Source: Solirubrobacteraceae bacterium | GTDB lineage: Bacteria > Actinomycetota > Thermoleophilia > Solirubrobacterales > Solirubrobacteraceae | Length of the DNA: 64,000 nt | Assembly (NCBI GenBank): GCA_023230855.1 | Contig: JALNWQ010000016.1 | Span: forward strand, 43,871-107,870 | Direction: 5' to 3' | Shown here: piece after piece, positions 8,076 through 15,703 of the stretch | How positions within the stretch are numbered: position 1 is the first letter of the stretch | How the letters are laid out: each line of letters begins with the position of its first letter | Notes under the pieces: model-generated | The model's input: only the letters and a program-made list of their open reading frames with translations | Told to the model about the DNA's origin: nothing | Database searches by the model: none | Position numbers and translations under genes: made by a program

Positions 8076-9004
8076 GCGCTCGTGGCGCGCGGCATCGGCC
8101 GACGGCGCTGGTCGGTGGTGGCCGGGGTGCCGCGGTAGATGCGGTCGCGGACGGCGGGGCTGTCGATCCCGAGCTCGACGGTCTCGGTGACATGGCGCAC
8201 GGCCCGCTCGAGCGCGGCGGCGGGGGCGGTGAGGACGTAGCCGAGCGCGAGCGTGTCGCCGACCTGGCGGTAGTGCAGCCGCGCCTCGATCTCCACCGGG
8301 TCGCGGTCGAGGAACGGGGCGATCCGGAGCCGGAACGTCTCGGGAACCTCGGTCTCCTCCTTGCCTCCGGCGATGCGGCCCTTCGCCTCGCGGTGGGTCG
8401 TGATGTGGAGCTGCCCGGACGACCGCGCGATGCTCTCCAGCGACGAGGACTGCGTCACGACGAGCGCCTCGGCGACCTCGAGGATCGTGGCGTGGTCCGG
8501 GTCGATGACGGCCTGCAGGCCCTGGCGGAGGTGGTTGGCGAACTCCTGCTGCCCGAGCATCACCGCGTCGTGGCCGACCCAGTGGCGCCACTCGCGGGTC
8601 GTGCGGAGAGGCAGGACCGCACGGTGCTCGCCCCACCCGGCCAGGTCGGGCGCGTGGTCGTCGATGACCGCCACGACCTCGCCGATCGACGCGGTCGTGG
8701 TCCCGAGGTCGTCCTCGTCGTGCTGGATCCAGACGGTCGTGGCGTCGTCGCTGGCGTGGAGGTTGACGTACCGGGTGAACGTGTCGACGGTGCCGACGAC
8801 GACGGTGCCGCGGCTGTGCCACGGCCGGTCCTCGACGCCGTCGAGGCGCTCCCCGTCAATGAGGACGACCTTGTGCTCGTCGGGGACGATGGTGGTGACG
8901 AACCCGGCGTCGGCCTCGGTGCCGAGCGCGGCGAGGCCGACGGCCCGCTCGGTGAGCCGCTCGATCTCGCGGACGTCGCTGTCGATGGTGGTGCTCTCGG
9001 ACAT
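8072..9004 (-). CDS. DUF2303 (YfdQ-like) phage protein
   Basis: 310 residues matching the DUF2303 pattern: VDTFTRYVNLHASD, a central VIDDHAPDLAGWGEHRAVLPL, the TREWRHW motif, QQEFANHLRQGL, and C-terminal beta segments ending in a YRQVGDTLALGYVL unit. The family is common in temperate phages, usually beside early or recombination genes, and has no known activity. It lies just 3 bp from its upstream neighbour, so it is part of the left minus-strand operon. Confidence 0.82.
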   Translation of the reverse strand: MSESTTIDSDVREIERLTERAVGLAALGTEADAGFVTTIVPDEHKVVLIDGERLDGVEDRPWHSRGTVVVGTVDTFTRYVNLHASDDATTVWIQHDEDDLGTTTASIGEVVAVIDDHAPDLAGWGEHRAVLPLRTTREWRHWVGHDAVMLGQQEFANHLRQGLQAVIDPDHATILEVAEALVVTQSSSLESIARSSGQLHITTHREAKGRIAGGKEETEVPETFRLRIAPFLDRDPVEIEARLHYRQVGDTLALGYVLTAPAAALERAVRHVTETVELGIDSPAVRDRIYRGTPATTDQRRRPMPRATSA

Positions 9005-9006
9005 CG

Positions 9007-9348
9007 TCAGTCCTCCTGGCCGCCGCCGAGGGCGGGGTCGGTCATCTGGTTGGGGTAGTGCCGCGTGGGGCGGCCCTGCCGGTCGCGGAAGAACACGGAC
9101 GCGCGGCGCTGCGGCTTGGGCGGCTTGGCGTCGAAGTCGGCGACGACCTTGAGCCGGGTGTCGTCGTCCTCGTCGGGGGCGACCTTGATCTTCAGCGCGA
9201 CGCTGCCCGACTTCTGCAGCGTGGTGACGCGCTCGATGAGGTCGTGCAGCGCCTCCCCCATCTGCTGGTCGAGGAGCCCGCGCTCCATGTCCGCCAGCAC
9301 GGCCGAGAAGAGTCTCGGCCCGGCCTCGGTCGTCGTGTCGGTGCTCAT
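9007..9348 (-). CDS. hypothetical phage protein
   Basis: 113 residues. The start MSTDTTTEAG was chosen at ATG 9348, which overlaps the next stop. A long helix (LFSAVLADMERGLLDQQMGEALHDL) precedes a beta-rich part with Lys-rich strands (SVALKIKVAPDED, LKVVADFDAKPPKPQRR). This resembles small phage accessory proteins found beside DUF2303 genes. No family name can be given with confidence. Confidence 0.6.
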   Translation of the reverse strand: MSTDTTTEAGPRLFSAVLADMERGLLDQQMGEALHDLIERVTTLQKSGSVALKIKVAPDEDDDTRLKVVADFDAKPPKPQRRASVFFRDRQGRPTRHYPNQMTDPALGGGQED

Positions 9349-9683
9349 GCGGTCGTCCTCTCGGGGCGGTGGGTGGTCGGCGCCTCCCGCGCCGACCACC
9401 ACCGGTTGGGCAGGTCGTGATGGCCCGGGGCGGGCAGGCCCTGGGCGGGGAAGTGCGTGGGGTGGGACCAGCCGCGGCGCTCCCCGTCGTTGAATCGCGG
9501 ACGGGGGCGGCGGGCGGCCCGGGTTCTTCTGGGCCGGCGGTGGCCGCCGGTCCTGGGCTCCCTGGGCGACGTGGGGTGCAGTCGTTCGACGAGGTGATCC
9601 GCGAGCCACACCATGGGTGCGACGACGGCCGCGATCGCGGCCGTCGCGACGACCGCCTCGAGCACGAGGTCAGCGGGCGGCAC
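9345..9683 (-). CDS. small protein with one transmembrane helix
   Basis: 112 residues from GTG 9683, which limits overlap with the upstream gene to 14 bp. One hydrophobic helix (LVLEAVVATAAIAAVVAPMVWLADHL) near the N-terminus is followed by a basic, Pro-rich cytoplasmic tail. Function unknown. Confidence 0.5.
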   Translation of the reverse strand: MPPADLVLEAVVATAAIAAVVAPMVWLADHLVERLHPTSPREPRTGGHRRPRRTRAARRPRPRFNDGERRGWSHPTHFPAQGLPAPGHHDLPNRWWSAREAPTTHRPERTTA

Positions 9684-10056
9684 GCGCGGCCTCCGCGATC
9701 TCGGGCGGGTCGTAACGGAGCTGCGCCGCGAGGCGCTCGAGCGCGGCGGCAACCGCGAGCCGGTCCCCGAGGTAGAGCGCGATGCCGCTCGACGGCACGT
9801 CGGGCACGAACATGACGCAGCCGGAGCCGACGTCGTACTGCCAGCGGACGTCGACCTTGCTCGGGCCGCGGTGGTCCCGGCTGAGCGGCAAGTCGGCGTC
9901 GCCCGCGACGATCACCGTGCCGTCGTCGTGGGTCCGGGCGCGGGGGCGGACGTAGTCCTCGTCCCAGGCGTGCAGGTGCGCCTCGGCCACGATCGGGATC
10001 GACGTGGCCCGCGGCCTGTCGCTGTCGGGGTCGGTCTGTACGGTGGTGCTGCTCAT
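9670..10056 (-). CDS. hypothetical phage protein
   Basis: 128 residues with an AGGAG ribosome-binding site 7 bases before ATG 10056. The central region is beta-rich (DGTVIVAGDADLPL, VDVRWQYDVGSGCVMFV), followed by an amphipathic helix (LAVAAALERLAAQL). No family is recognised. It opens the left operon after the ribbon-helix-helix gene. Confidence 0.6.
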   Translation of the reverse strand: MSSTTVQTDPDSDRPRATSIPIVAEAHLHAWDEDYVRPRARTHDDGTVIVAGDADLPLSRDHRGPSKVDVRWQYDVGSGCVMFVPDVPSSGIALYLGDRLAVAAALERLAAQLRYDPPEIAEAARAAR

Positions 10057-10120
10057 CAGGGGTTCTCCTGTTGGGTCGAGCCCCCGGACGCAGCCACGTC
10101 GCGGGGGCGTTCTTGTTCGG

Positions 10121-10294
10121 TCAGGCGGCCGACGTGTCGGGGTCGCGGTCGATCCAGTGGCGAACCTGGTCGCTCACCGTCCGGTTCTCGCGTCTCGCGA
10201 TCCCCCGGAGACGCTCGAGCTGGTCCTCCTGGACCCGAACGACGAGATTCCGGGGCGGTGCGGTCGCCGCTTCGCGGGGTACCGTTCTCGGCAT
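10121..10294 (-). CDS. ribbon-helix-helix DNA-binding protein
   Basis: 57 residues. The core PRNLVVRVQEDQLERLRGIARRENRTVSDQVRHWI fits the Arc/CopG fold: a strand, helix A, then helix B with a TVS turn. Such proteins bind operators as dimers of dimers. It is divergent from the cI-like gene across a 92-bp region, the classical place for a Cro-like or early repressor in a lysogeny switch. ATG 10294 is preferred to an upstream in-frame ATG at 10318, because the shorter form begins at the fold. Confidence 0.78.
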   Translation of the reverse strand: MPRTVPREAATAPPRNLVVRVQEDQLERLRGIARRENRTVSDQVRHWIDRDPDTSAA

Positions 10295-10386
10295 AACGCC
10301 ATCGTTCCACAGTCGCAACGCTATTGCAAGACCGTTGTTTCGACGGTGTACCGCAATGAGAGTTACGAGGGCTGTACGGTCGTCGT
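10295..10386. promoter_or_regulatory. divergent lysogeny-switch region
   Basis: 92 bp separate the RHH and cI-like genes. On the minus strand TTGCAA, 17 bp, AACGAT is a plausible promoter ending a few bases before the RHH start. Within it GCAATAGCGTTGC is a short inverted repeat (arms GCAA/TTGC) that could be an operator. On the plus strand TACGGT at 10375-10380 would give a leaderless transcript starting at the GTG of the repressor. This is inference from position and sequence only. Confidence 0.5.
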
Positions 10387-10749
10387 GTGCCGCCCGCTCT
10401 CGAGATCGGCGAACGCCTCGCCCGGGCTCGCGCCCTCCGCGGCTGGAGCCAAGCTGCGCTAGCTGAGGCGACTGGCATCGACCAGAGCGCCATCGCGCTC
10501 TACGAGACCGGCAGGCGGACTGCGCGTCCCGGCCGCGTGCATGAGCTCGCGACGGCGCTCGACGTCAGCGCGTCTTGGCTGGCGACGGGCGAGGGCGAGC
10601 CGCGCCCGCCGGCGTCTCGCTCCGACCTGGAGCGGATCGAGGCGAAGCTCGACGAGGTCCTCGAGCTACTGCGCGAGACCGACCACGAACGCGAGAACGC
10701 GGTCCGAGACATCGAGGGCATCGCCGGGGAACCACCACACGGAAAGTAG
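10387..10749 (+). CDS. cI-like XRE-family repressor
   Basis: 120 residues from GTG 10387. An HTH_XRE domain occupies 6-60 (LARARALRGWSQAALAEATGIDQSAIALYETGRR), followed by a short coiled coil (LERIEAKLDEVLELLRETDHE). It lacks a LexA-type autoprotease domain, so it would not self-cleave on RecA activation. It heads the plus-strand operon that continues with a secreted protein and TcmP, so these are probably expressed in the lysogen. Confidence 0.85.
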   Translation: MPPALEIGERLARARALRGWSQAALAEATGIDQSAIALYETGRRTARPGRVHELATALDVSASWLATGEGEPRPPASRSDLERIEAKLDEVLELLRETDHERENAVRDIEGIAGEPPHGK

Positions 10750-10758
10750 GCAGCGCCG

Positions 10759-11697
10759 ATGCTCGAACGCCTTCGCTCAGCCACCATCGCCGCCTTCGCG
10801 GTCGGCGTCAGCGTGGTGCTGACGCTCCCGACGGCCGCGGGCGCTGCCAGGCCGGCGACGCCGACGGAGAACGTCAACATCGCCGTGAGCCTCTCAGTGC
10901 CGACTCGCTGCATCTCGGCGACGGTCAGCACCGTGGCCGGCCCCGACACCTGGGCCGTCGCGTACGACCACTGCTCTTCGTCGCGAGGCAAGGATCGGAT
11001 CCTCAAGCTCGGGCGCCTCGGCGAATGGACGGCCCAGATCACTCGCGAGATGCTGGGGAACTGTCGCTTCGAGTCCCCTCGTCTCGAGATCGGCGTCGAT
11101 CTCGGGCTCTGCGTCGACACCGCTCCCCGATTGCTCCGCAAGCGCCTGGAGGTCGACATCGAGGACACGTTCGGCTCGTCGTTCACGAACGCCCGCTTCC
11201 GGTACGTCAAGTGCCCGCACGACGCCGCTGGACCCGGCAGCGACGACGCCCACGTGCAGATGTGCGAGTACGTCTTCGGGACGGGCCAGAGCCGCACGTG
11301 GGGCTCCGCGACCATCGAGGTCAGCGATCAAGCCGAGGTCGACATCGACCACGAGGTCCACAGCCGCCGCTCGACCAAGCTCCGAACGTGCGGGACTCGC
11401 GACGCGAACCGCACGGCCGGTACGGGCAACCGCGCGTGGCGCGTGACGCGCGTACGAGCGTCACGGAACCTGCCTGGTTGTCGTGGTGCAGCGTTGATGA
11501 TCGGTGACGTGCTCTACCCCAACCGGGGCCGCCGCGTCCTCCCATCCCGCCTGCGGACGGCGTCCCACGGCACCGGGACCGCATGGTGGCCGGAGGTCTA
11601 CCGATGGTCGTGCCGGCGCACGGGCAGGACCACGCAGACGGTGAAGTGCTCGAACCGCGTCGGGTACCGGTATGAGTGGCGCGTGCGACGTCGGTGA
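10759..11697 (+). CDS. secreted Cys-rich protein of unknown function (prophage cargo)
   Basis: 312 residues. A signal peptide (MLERLRSATIAAFAVGVSVVLTLPTAAGAA) is followed by a mature part with about ten Cys, suggesting disulfides, and an Arg-rich C-terminus with several Trp (AWWPEVYRWSCRR). It starts 10 bp after the repressor and should be lysogen-expressed. No family is recognised. The layout suggests a lysogenic-conversion product acting outside the cell. Confidence 0.7.
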   Translation: MLERLRSATIAAFAVGVSVVLTLPTAAGAARPATPTENVNIAVSLSVPTRCISATVSTVAGPDTWAVAYDHCSSSRGKDRILKLGRLGEWTAQITREMLGNCRFESPRLEIGVDLGLCVDTAPRLLRKRLEVDIEDTFGSSFTNARFRYVKCPHDAAGPGSDDAHVQMCEYVFGTGQSRTWGSATIEVSDQAEVDIDHEVHSRRSTKLRTCGTRDANRTAGTGNRAWRVTRVRASRNLPGCRGAALMIGDVLYPNRGRRVLPSRLRTASHGTGTAWWPEVYRWSCRRTGRTTQTVKCSNRVGYRYEWRVRRR

Positions 11698-11724
11698 AGC
11701 GGATCGAGAAACCGAGGTAGTGGG

Positions 11725-12672
11725 ATGACGCCTGGCGACGCAGACGCACTCGGAAGCGATGGCCATGTCGCGTACACCGCGTCGACGGCCACCATGCGGA
11801 AGCTCAGGATCCTAGAGCGGTACCTCGACGGCTACGCGACCGTCATGGGGAACTTCAACCTCGACTGGTACGCGCTCGACCTGTTCGCCGGCTCCGGACG
11901 CAACCGCTCAGCCGACGGCTCGGAGATCGACGGGTCGTCCGTCCTTGCGCTTCGCGCACCCGCGTTCCGCAACGGGCGGCCGGCGAAGCGCGTCGTCTCG
12001 ATCGAACGTCATCGCGATCGCTTCGCTGCCCTCCAGGCCCGGACTGAGGAGTTCGGGCCTCGCGCCCTCCCAATCCTTGGCACGCACGAGTCCAAGCTCG
12101 TCGCGGCCCTGGCCCAGATCCCACGGACCAGCCCGTCGTTCGCACTGATCGACCCGGAAGGCTTCGACGCCCCGTGGACGACGCTGCGTGAGCTCGCGGA
12201 GCATCGGATCAGCCGACGTGGCCTCAAGATGGAGCTGCTGATCCTCTTCCCGTCGAAGAGCGTCGTCCGGGTCATGGCGCCCGAGCACCGCGAGCTCGTG
12301 AACGCGGTCTACGGGTCGGACGAGTGGCAGGCCCTCATCGAGCAGGCCGCGCGGCCGATCCATGCGGCGGAGCAGCTCGACATCTTCGGCGCAGTTCAGG
12401 AGGTCTCGACGAAGGGCGAGGCGCGCCTAAGTCCGGAGGCCGCCGCCGACGCCTTCGTGCGCATCTACGCGCAGCGGATCTGCGACGTCCTGCGCTACAA
12501 GCACGTCAAGCCCATCGCGGTCAAGAAGGCCGGCAGCCCAGCGACGACCTACCACCTCGTCTTCGCCACCGACAACGACGCCGGCAGGAACATCATGAAC
12601 TGGGTGGCCCAGAAAGCACCGACCGAGATTCACGGTCGACCAGACAGCGACTGGACGCTGGACGAGCTCTAG
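11725..12672 (+). CDS. three-Cys-motif partner protein (TcmP-like)
   Basis: 315 residues. The pattern matches TcmP: KLRILERYL, then YALDLFAGSG (a methyltransferase-like Gly loop), VVSIERHRDRFAAL, SFALIDPEGF (DPxG motif IV-like), and a C-terminal YHLVFATDNDAGRNIMNW. The family is known to occur next to Gp37/Gp68-type three-Cys-motif proteins; its reaction is unknown, but the fold suggests a Rossmann methyltransferase relative. Here the partner is convergent, and the two stops overlap in a shared CTAG. A GAGG site lies 11 bases before the ATG. Confidence 0.88.
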   Translation: MTPGDADALGSDGHVAYTASTATMRKLRILERYLDGYATVMGNFNLDWYALDLFAGSGRNRSADGSEIDGSSVLALRAPAFRNGRPAKRVVSIERHRDRFAALQARTEEFGPRALPILGTHESKLVAALAQIPRTSPSFALIDPEGFDAPWTTLRELAEHRISRRGLKMELLILFPSKSVVRVMAPEHRELVNAVYGSDEWQALIEQAARPIHAAEQLDIFGAVQEVSTKGEARLSPEAAADAFVRIYAQRICDVLRYKHVKPIAVKKAGSPATTYHLVFATDNDAGRNIMNWVAQKAPTEIHGRPDSDWTLDEL

Positions 12673-13400
12673 TCCCCGCCGACGAGCTGCCGGCTGGCGG
12701 GCATCTCGTCCCAGGTGCGGCCGTCGAGCTCGCGGCCGTTGGCCTTGGGTCGGTGGCCGCCCCACTGCTTGAAGAAGAACGCGACGCCGTCGTCGTGGCA
12801 CTGGTCACGTAGGGCGCGGATCCACGCAGCGTCGACGCGGCGGTGGCCGGGGCCGGACTCGCCGCCGGCGATGAGCCAGTGGATCCCGTCGAGGTCGAGG
12901 TGCTCGAGCGGGCCCAGGAGCGGCTCGGCGCTGATGAACCGCACGGCCGCGGGGACCTGGCGCAGGAAGTCGGCGCGGTGCACGAACCGGCGGTTCTCGA
13001 TCGAGACGCCCATCCAGACGTTCGGCGGCCACGTCAGCTCGCCAGCGATCTCGACGAGGCGCTCGTGGCGCTTGGTGAGGACCTGGAAGGTGTGGTGCTC
13101 GGCCTTGATCATCGTGTCGAAGACCTGCTGCACGAACTCGAGCGGGATGTCCTCGTGGAAGAGGTCGCTCATCGAGTTGACGAAGATCAGCCGCGGCCGC
13201 TTCCACTCCAGCGGCTTGGACAGCCGGTTCGGCCAGAGCCGCAGGTCGAACCCCTGCTCGTACGGGTGGCCCGGGATCCCGCGCCAGCGCTCCGCGAACG
13301 TCTCGGCGTAGCAGTGCGCGCACCCGGGCGAGACCTTGTCGCACCCCGTGACCGGGTTCCACGTGGCCTCGGTCCATTCGATCGTGCTGCCGTCGGCCAT
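12669..13400 (-). CDS. three-Cys-motif protein, DUF5131 (phage Gp37/Gp68 family)
   Basis: 243 residues. The opening STIEWTEATWNPVTGC is typical of the family. C20, C27 and C30 form the three-Cys cluster (Cx6Cx2C), which recalls but does not match the radical-SAM CxxxCxxC motif. Further family blocks are FVNSMSDLFHE, FQVLTKRHERL, VWMGVSIEN, FISAEPLLGP, WLIAGGESGP and FFFKQWGG. Its reaction is unknown. It is preceded by a 70-residue cistron, and a perfect SOS/LexA-type box lies upstream of both, so expression on DNA damage is expected. An AAAGGA site lies about 10 bases before the ATG. Confidence 0.92.
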   Translation of the reverse strand: MADGSTIEWTEATWNPVTGCDKVSPGCAHCYAETFAERWRGIPGHPYEQGFDLRLWPNRLSKPLEWKRPRLIFVNSMSDLFHEDIPLEFVQQVFDTMIKAEHHTFQVLTKRHERLVEIAGELTWPPNVWMGVSIENRRFVHRADFLRQVPAAVRFISAEPLLGPLEHLDLDGIHWLIAGGESGPGHRRVDAAWIRALRDQCHDDGVAFFFKQWGGHRPKANGRELDGRTWDEMPASRQLVGGD

Positions 13401-13406
13401 CTCGAC

Positions 13407-13619
13407 TCAGTCCTTTCGCGTAGCCGGATCCGAGACTAGCGGGGGCGTCGTACCGATCCGCTCGAGGGCGGCGACGATGCGATCCGCGCGGGCCCGGTGC
13501 ACGCCGGCGAGCTGGAGTCGGTCGCGGTGGCGACGGGCATCGCGGGCGACTCTGAGGGCCCATGCCCGCTCGCGTTCGCTGTGGTCGATCCTGTCGGCGA
13601 TGTTCCCGCTTGAGCCCAT
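13407..13619 (-). CDS. small basic helical protein upstream of the three-Cys gene
   Basis: 70 residues, mostly one long Arg-rich helix (ERERAWALRVARDARRHRDRLQLAGVHRARADRIVAALERI). It ends 6 bp before the DUF5131 start, and its ATG lies 2 bp downstream of the SOS-type box, which would make the transcript leaderless or nearly so. It may be a genuine small partner or only a leader cistron. Confidence 0.5.
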   Translation of the reverse strand: MGSSGNIADRIDHSERERAWALRVARDARRHRDRLQLAGVHRARADRIVAALERIGTTPPLVSDPATRKD

Positions 13620-13621
13620 GG

Positions 13622-13639
13622 CACGAACATACGTTCGTG
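13622..13639. promoter_or_regulatory. SOS box (LexA-type operator)
   Basis: CACGAACATACGTTCGTG has 7-bp inverted arms around ATAC and contains CGAACATACGTTCG, an exact match to the Gram-positive/actinobacterial LexA consensus CGAACRNRYGTTCG. It sits between the 70-residue/DUF5131 operon (minus) and a secreted-protein gene (plus), 2 bp from the start of the former. LexA bound here would block the minus-strand operon and possibly also the plus-strand gene. Confidence 0.82.
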
Positions 13640-13682
13640 TTCGGACGGACGCAAGGCCCGGACGGCGGGTAGGCTCGTCCTC

Positions 13683-14369
13683 ATGATCGCGCGGTCAGTC
13701 GTCGTCGCTCTCGGGTTGCTCCTGGCGGTGCCGTCAGCGGCGGTAGCGGTGCAGGCGACACCGAAGAACGCCGACCGCGCCGCGATCAAGGGAGCGCAGG
13801 CCCAGCACGGGCCCGGTCGGACGTACACGGCGCTGTGCAACCCCGAGCGGAGCGAGCGGACGAACCGGCAGCTCAAGAGCCGCTGGTTCTGCACCGTCCG
13901 GGCGACTGCGACGACCGAGGACGTCGCCACCTACCTCGAGCCGGGCGATCCGCTGCCGGCCGACGAGCGGCCGATGGTCACGGCGTTCGTCCTGGGCTGG
14001 GCCGACGGCGAGTTCGAGGCGTTCGAGGCCGACGAGCTGTACTGGGCTCCGCGCGAGGACGCCCCGAAGCCGCTCGGGATGGTCACCGCCCGACGGCGCG
14101 TGTGGCAGGCGATGAAGCAGGAGGGCTTCCCCGGCCGGAAGGACATGGCCGGCCAGCGGCTGCGGTGCCGCCGGTCGACGCGGTTCGCGGTGCGCTGCAC
14201 CCTCGGCTGGGCGATCGGCGACACGACGGGCGTGCACCGCATCCGGGTGGCGAACACACGTGACGGCGAGTGGGAGTACTCGTGGAAGGCGACCGTCGTG
14301 GACGAGTACTGCCTGTACGTGATGAAGCGCCCGCGGTCGCGGTGCATCCGCCGCGACCGCGTGCGCTGA
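13683..14369 (+). CDS. secreted protein of unknown function (prophage cargo)
   Basis: 228 residues with a clear signal peptide (MIARSVVVALGLLLAVPSAAVA). The mature part has six Cys and two similar halves around FCTVRATATTEDVA and RCTLGWAIGDT, which may be a repeated small domain. TAGGCT at 13670-13675 is a possible -10 placing the transcript start at the ATG. It is divergent from the SOS-type box, so damage control is possible. No family is recognised. Confidence 0.68.
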   Translation: MIARSVVVALGLLLAVPSAAVAVQATPKNADRAAIKGAQAQHGPGRTYTALCNPERSERTNRQLKSRWFCTVRATATTEDVATYLEPGDPLPADERPMVTAFVLGWADGEFEAFEADELYWAPREDAPKPLGMVTARRRVWQAMKQEGFPGRKDMAGQRLRCRRSTRFAVRCTLGWAIGDTTGVHRIRVANTRDGEWEYSWKATVVDEYCLYVMKRPRSRCIRRDRVR

Positions 14370-14424
14370 CCGTGTACCCGGACGGGCTCGAGGTCTCTCC
14401 CCCCGAGTTGGTCCTACACGTCAA

Positions 14425-14462
14425 GCGCCCCCGGCCGAGGGAGAGGGGGAGGCCGGGGGCGC
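14425..14462. terminator. terminator hairpin
   Basis: GCGCCCCCGGCC and GGCCGGGGGCGC form a perfect 12-bp stem between convergent genes. It is placed to end the plus-strand secreted-protein transcript. Confidence 0.75.
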
Positions 14463-14548
14463 GTGACGCGGGATGAGACGTTCACGGCCCCGGGGTCCCG
14501 GTGGCCGCAGGCACGCAGTACCCGGCGTGGGAGGACCGTAAACGCAGA

Positions 14549-14574
14549 ACGCCCCCGGCGGTGGCCGGGGGCGT
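14549..14574. terminator. terminator hairpin
   Basis: ACGCCCCCGGC and GCCGGGGGCGT form an 11-bp stem, 29 bp past the stop of the XRE-ImmA gene. It resembles the hairpin at 14425, and the pair separates the two convergent transcripts. Confidence 0.75.
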
Positions 14575-14602
14575 CAGAGGCAGCGGGTGACGGTCGCTCG
14601 GG

Positions 14603-15703
14603 CTACGTGACGAGGCGCAGGCCGGTCTCACGGAGACGCGCGGGCGGGCGGTCGTTCGGGAACTGGTCCGGCAGGAGGTCCGCGAGCGCCAGGTACGGAA
14701 GGCCAGCGGCTTGGGCGAAGTCGTCGGGTCCCCACCCAGCGCTCTCCCTGAGCATGTCGATGAGTCGCTCGAAGAGCTTGGGACGCTCGAGTGGGACGTC
14801 GAACGGCTCCCGCGTCCAGTGGCCGCGCTTTCGGCGTTCGATGTTGAGGCGCGTGTACGCGTCGGGAGAGATGAGGTGAAGGTCCCTGGCGCGGCGCGCG
14901 AGCGCGGCGGCGGAGACGCCCCAGCGCGGCCTCATGTGCAGGAAGTCGTCCCACCGCATGCGGGTGTGAGCGATCTCGCGGATGAAGTCCTCTCGGGGGA
15001 CGAGGAGCGCGATCCCGAACCGGAACGCTTCGCTCTCGCGCTGGCGCTCGTCGACGACGTCGAACGAGTCCCAGTGGTGCAGCATCGCGTGCCCGAGCTC
15101 GTGGGCGACGTTGAGTCGAAAGCGTGCACCGTCGGAGGTTGTCGTGTTGAACAGCATCCAGCGGATCGGGTCGCGCCGAAACCTTGCGTATGCGGCATCG
15201 ACCTTGCTGTGCCCGAAGTCGACTCGCAGCCCGATCCCTCCTGCGGCTTCGATGCGCTCGAGTAGATCGTCGACCGGTCCGGGGAGGATCCGCCAGACGG
15301 TCCGGAGCCGGCTCGCCGCCTCCTCGGGGTCATCCGGAAGCGGGTCGTCGACGTCGGGCCAGGGAAGCGCCGGGCTGAGCTCGGCGTGCTCGACGATGCG
15401 AGCGGCGGCGATGCGCGCGAGTTCGGTGCGGCCGGTGATGCGCAGCTCGTCGGACTTCTTCCGGATGCCCGTGGCCCGGTACATCGGCCGCGTGATGCCG
15501 ACCGTCTCGTCGGTGAGCACGGTGGGCAGAACGTCGAGCGCCTGCGCCAGCTTCTCGAGGAGGTCTGGGCCGGGCGAGGTGGTCCCGTTCTCCCACTGGG
15601 ACACGGCGGGTTGGCTGACGCCCGCGGCCTTGGCGAGGTCCGTCTGGGTCAGGCCCCGTGCGCCGCGCACGAGGCGCATCGCGGCGGGGATGAGCGCGCC
15701 CAT
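14603..15703 (-). CDS. XRE-ImmA/IrrE fusion: repressor with zinc metallopeptidase domain
   Basis: 366 residues. An XRE helix-turn-helix at about 8-60 (GLTQTDLAKAAGVSQPAVSQWENG) is joined to an ImmA/IrrE peptidase whose zinc motif is HELGH at 201-205, with a downstream acidic helix (RQRESEAFRFGIALLVP) supplying the third ligand. In ICEBs1, ImmA cleaves the element's repressor; fused forms may act as self-contained switches or as antitoxin-like proteins. The start overlaps the partner stop (ATGA), so the two are coupled. The repeated operator upstream of the partner is the likely binding site. Confidence 0.9.
   Translation of the reverse strand: MGALIPAAMRLVRGARGLTQTDLAKAAGVSQPAVSQWENGTTSPGPDLLEKLAQALDVLPTVLTDETVGITRPMYRATGIRKKSDELRITGRTELARIAAARIVEHAELSPALPWPDVDDPLPDDPEEAASRLRTVWRILPGPVDDLLERIEAAGGIGLRVDFGHSKVDAAYARFRRDPIRWMLFNTTTSDGARFRLNVAHELGHAMLHHWDSFDVVDERQRESEAFRFGIALLVPREDFIREIAHTRMRWDDFLHMRPRWGVSAAALARRARDLHLISPDAYTRLNIERRKRGHWTREPFDVPLERPKLFERLIDMLRESAGWGPDDFAQAAGLPYLALADLLPDQFPNDRPPARLRETGLRLVT

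Noticed and set aside
6052..8190. Very long plus-strand open frame (712 codons)
   Set aside because: It is antisense to the integrase and excisionase-like genes, which have clear motifs. High GC produces such frames.
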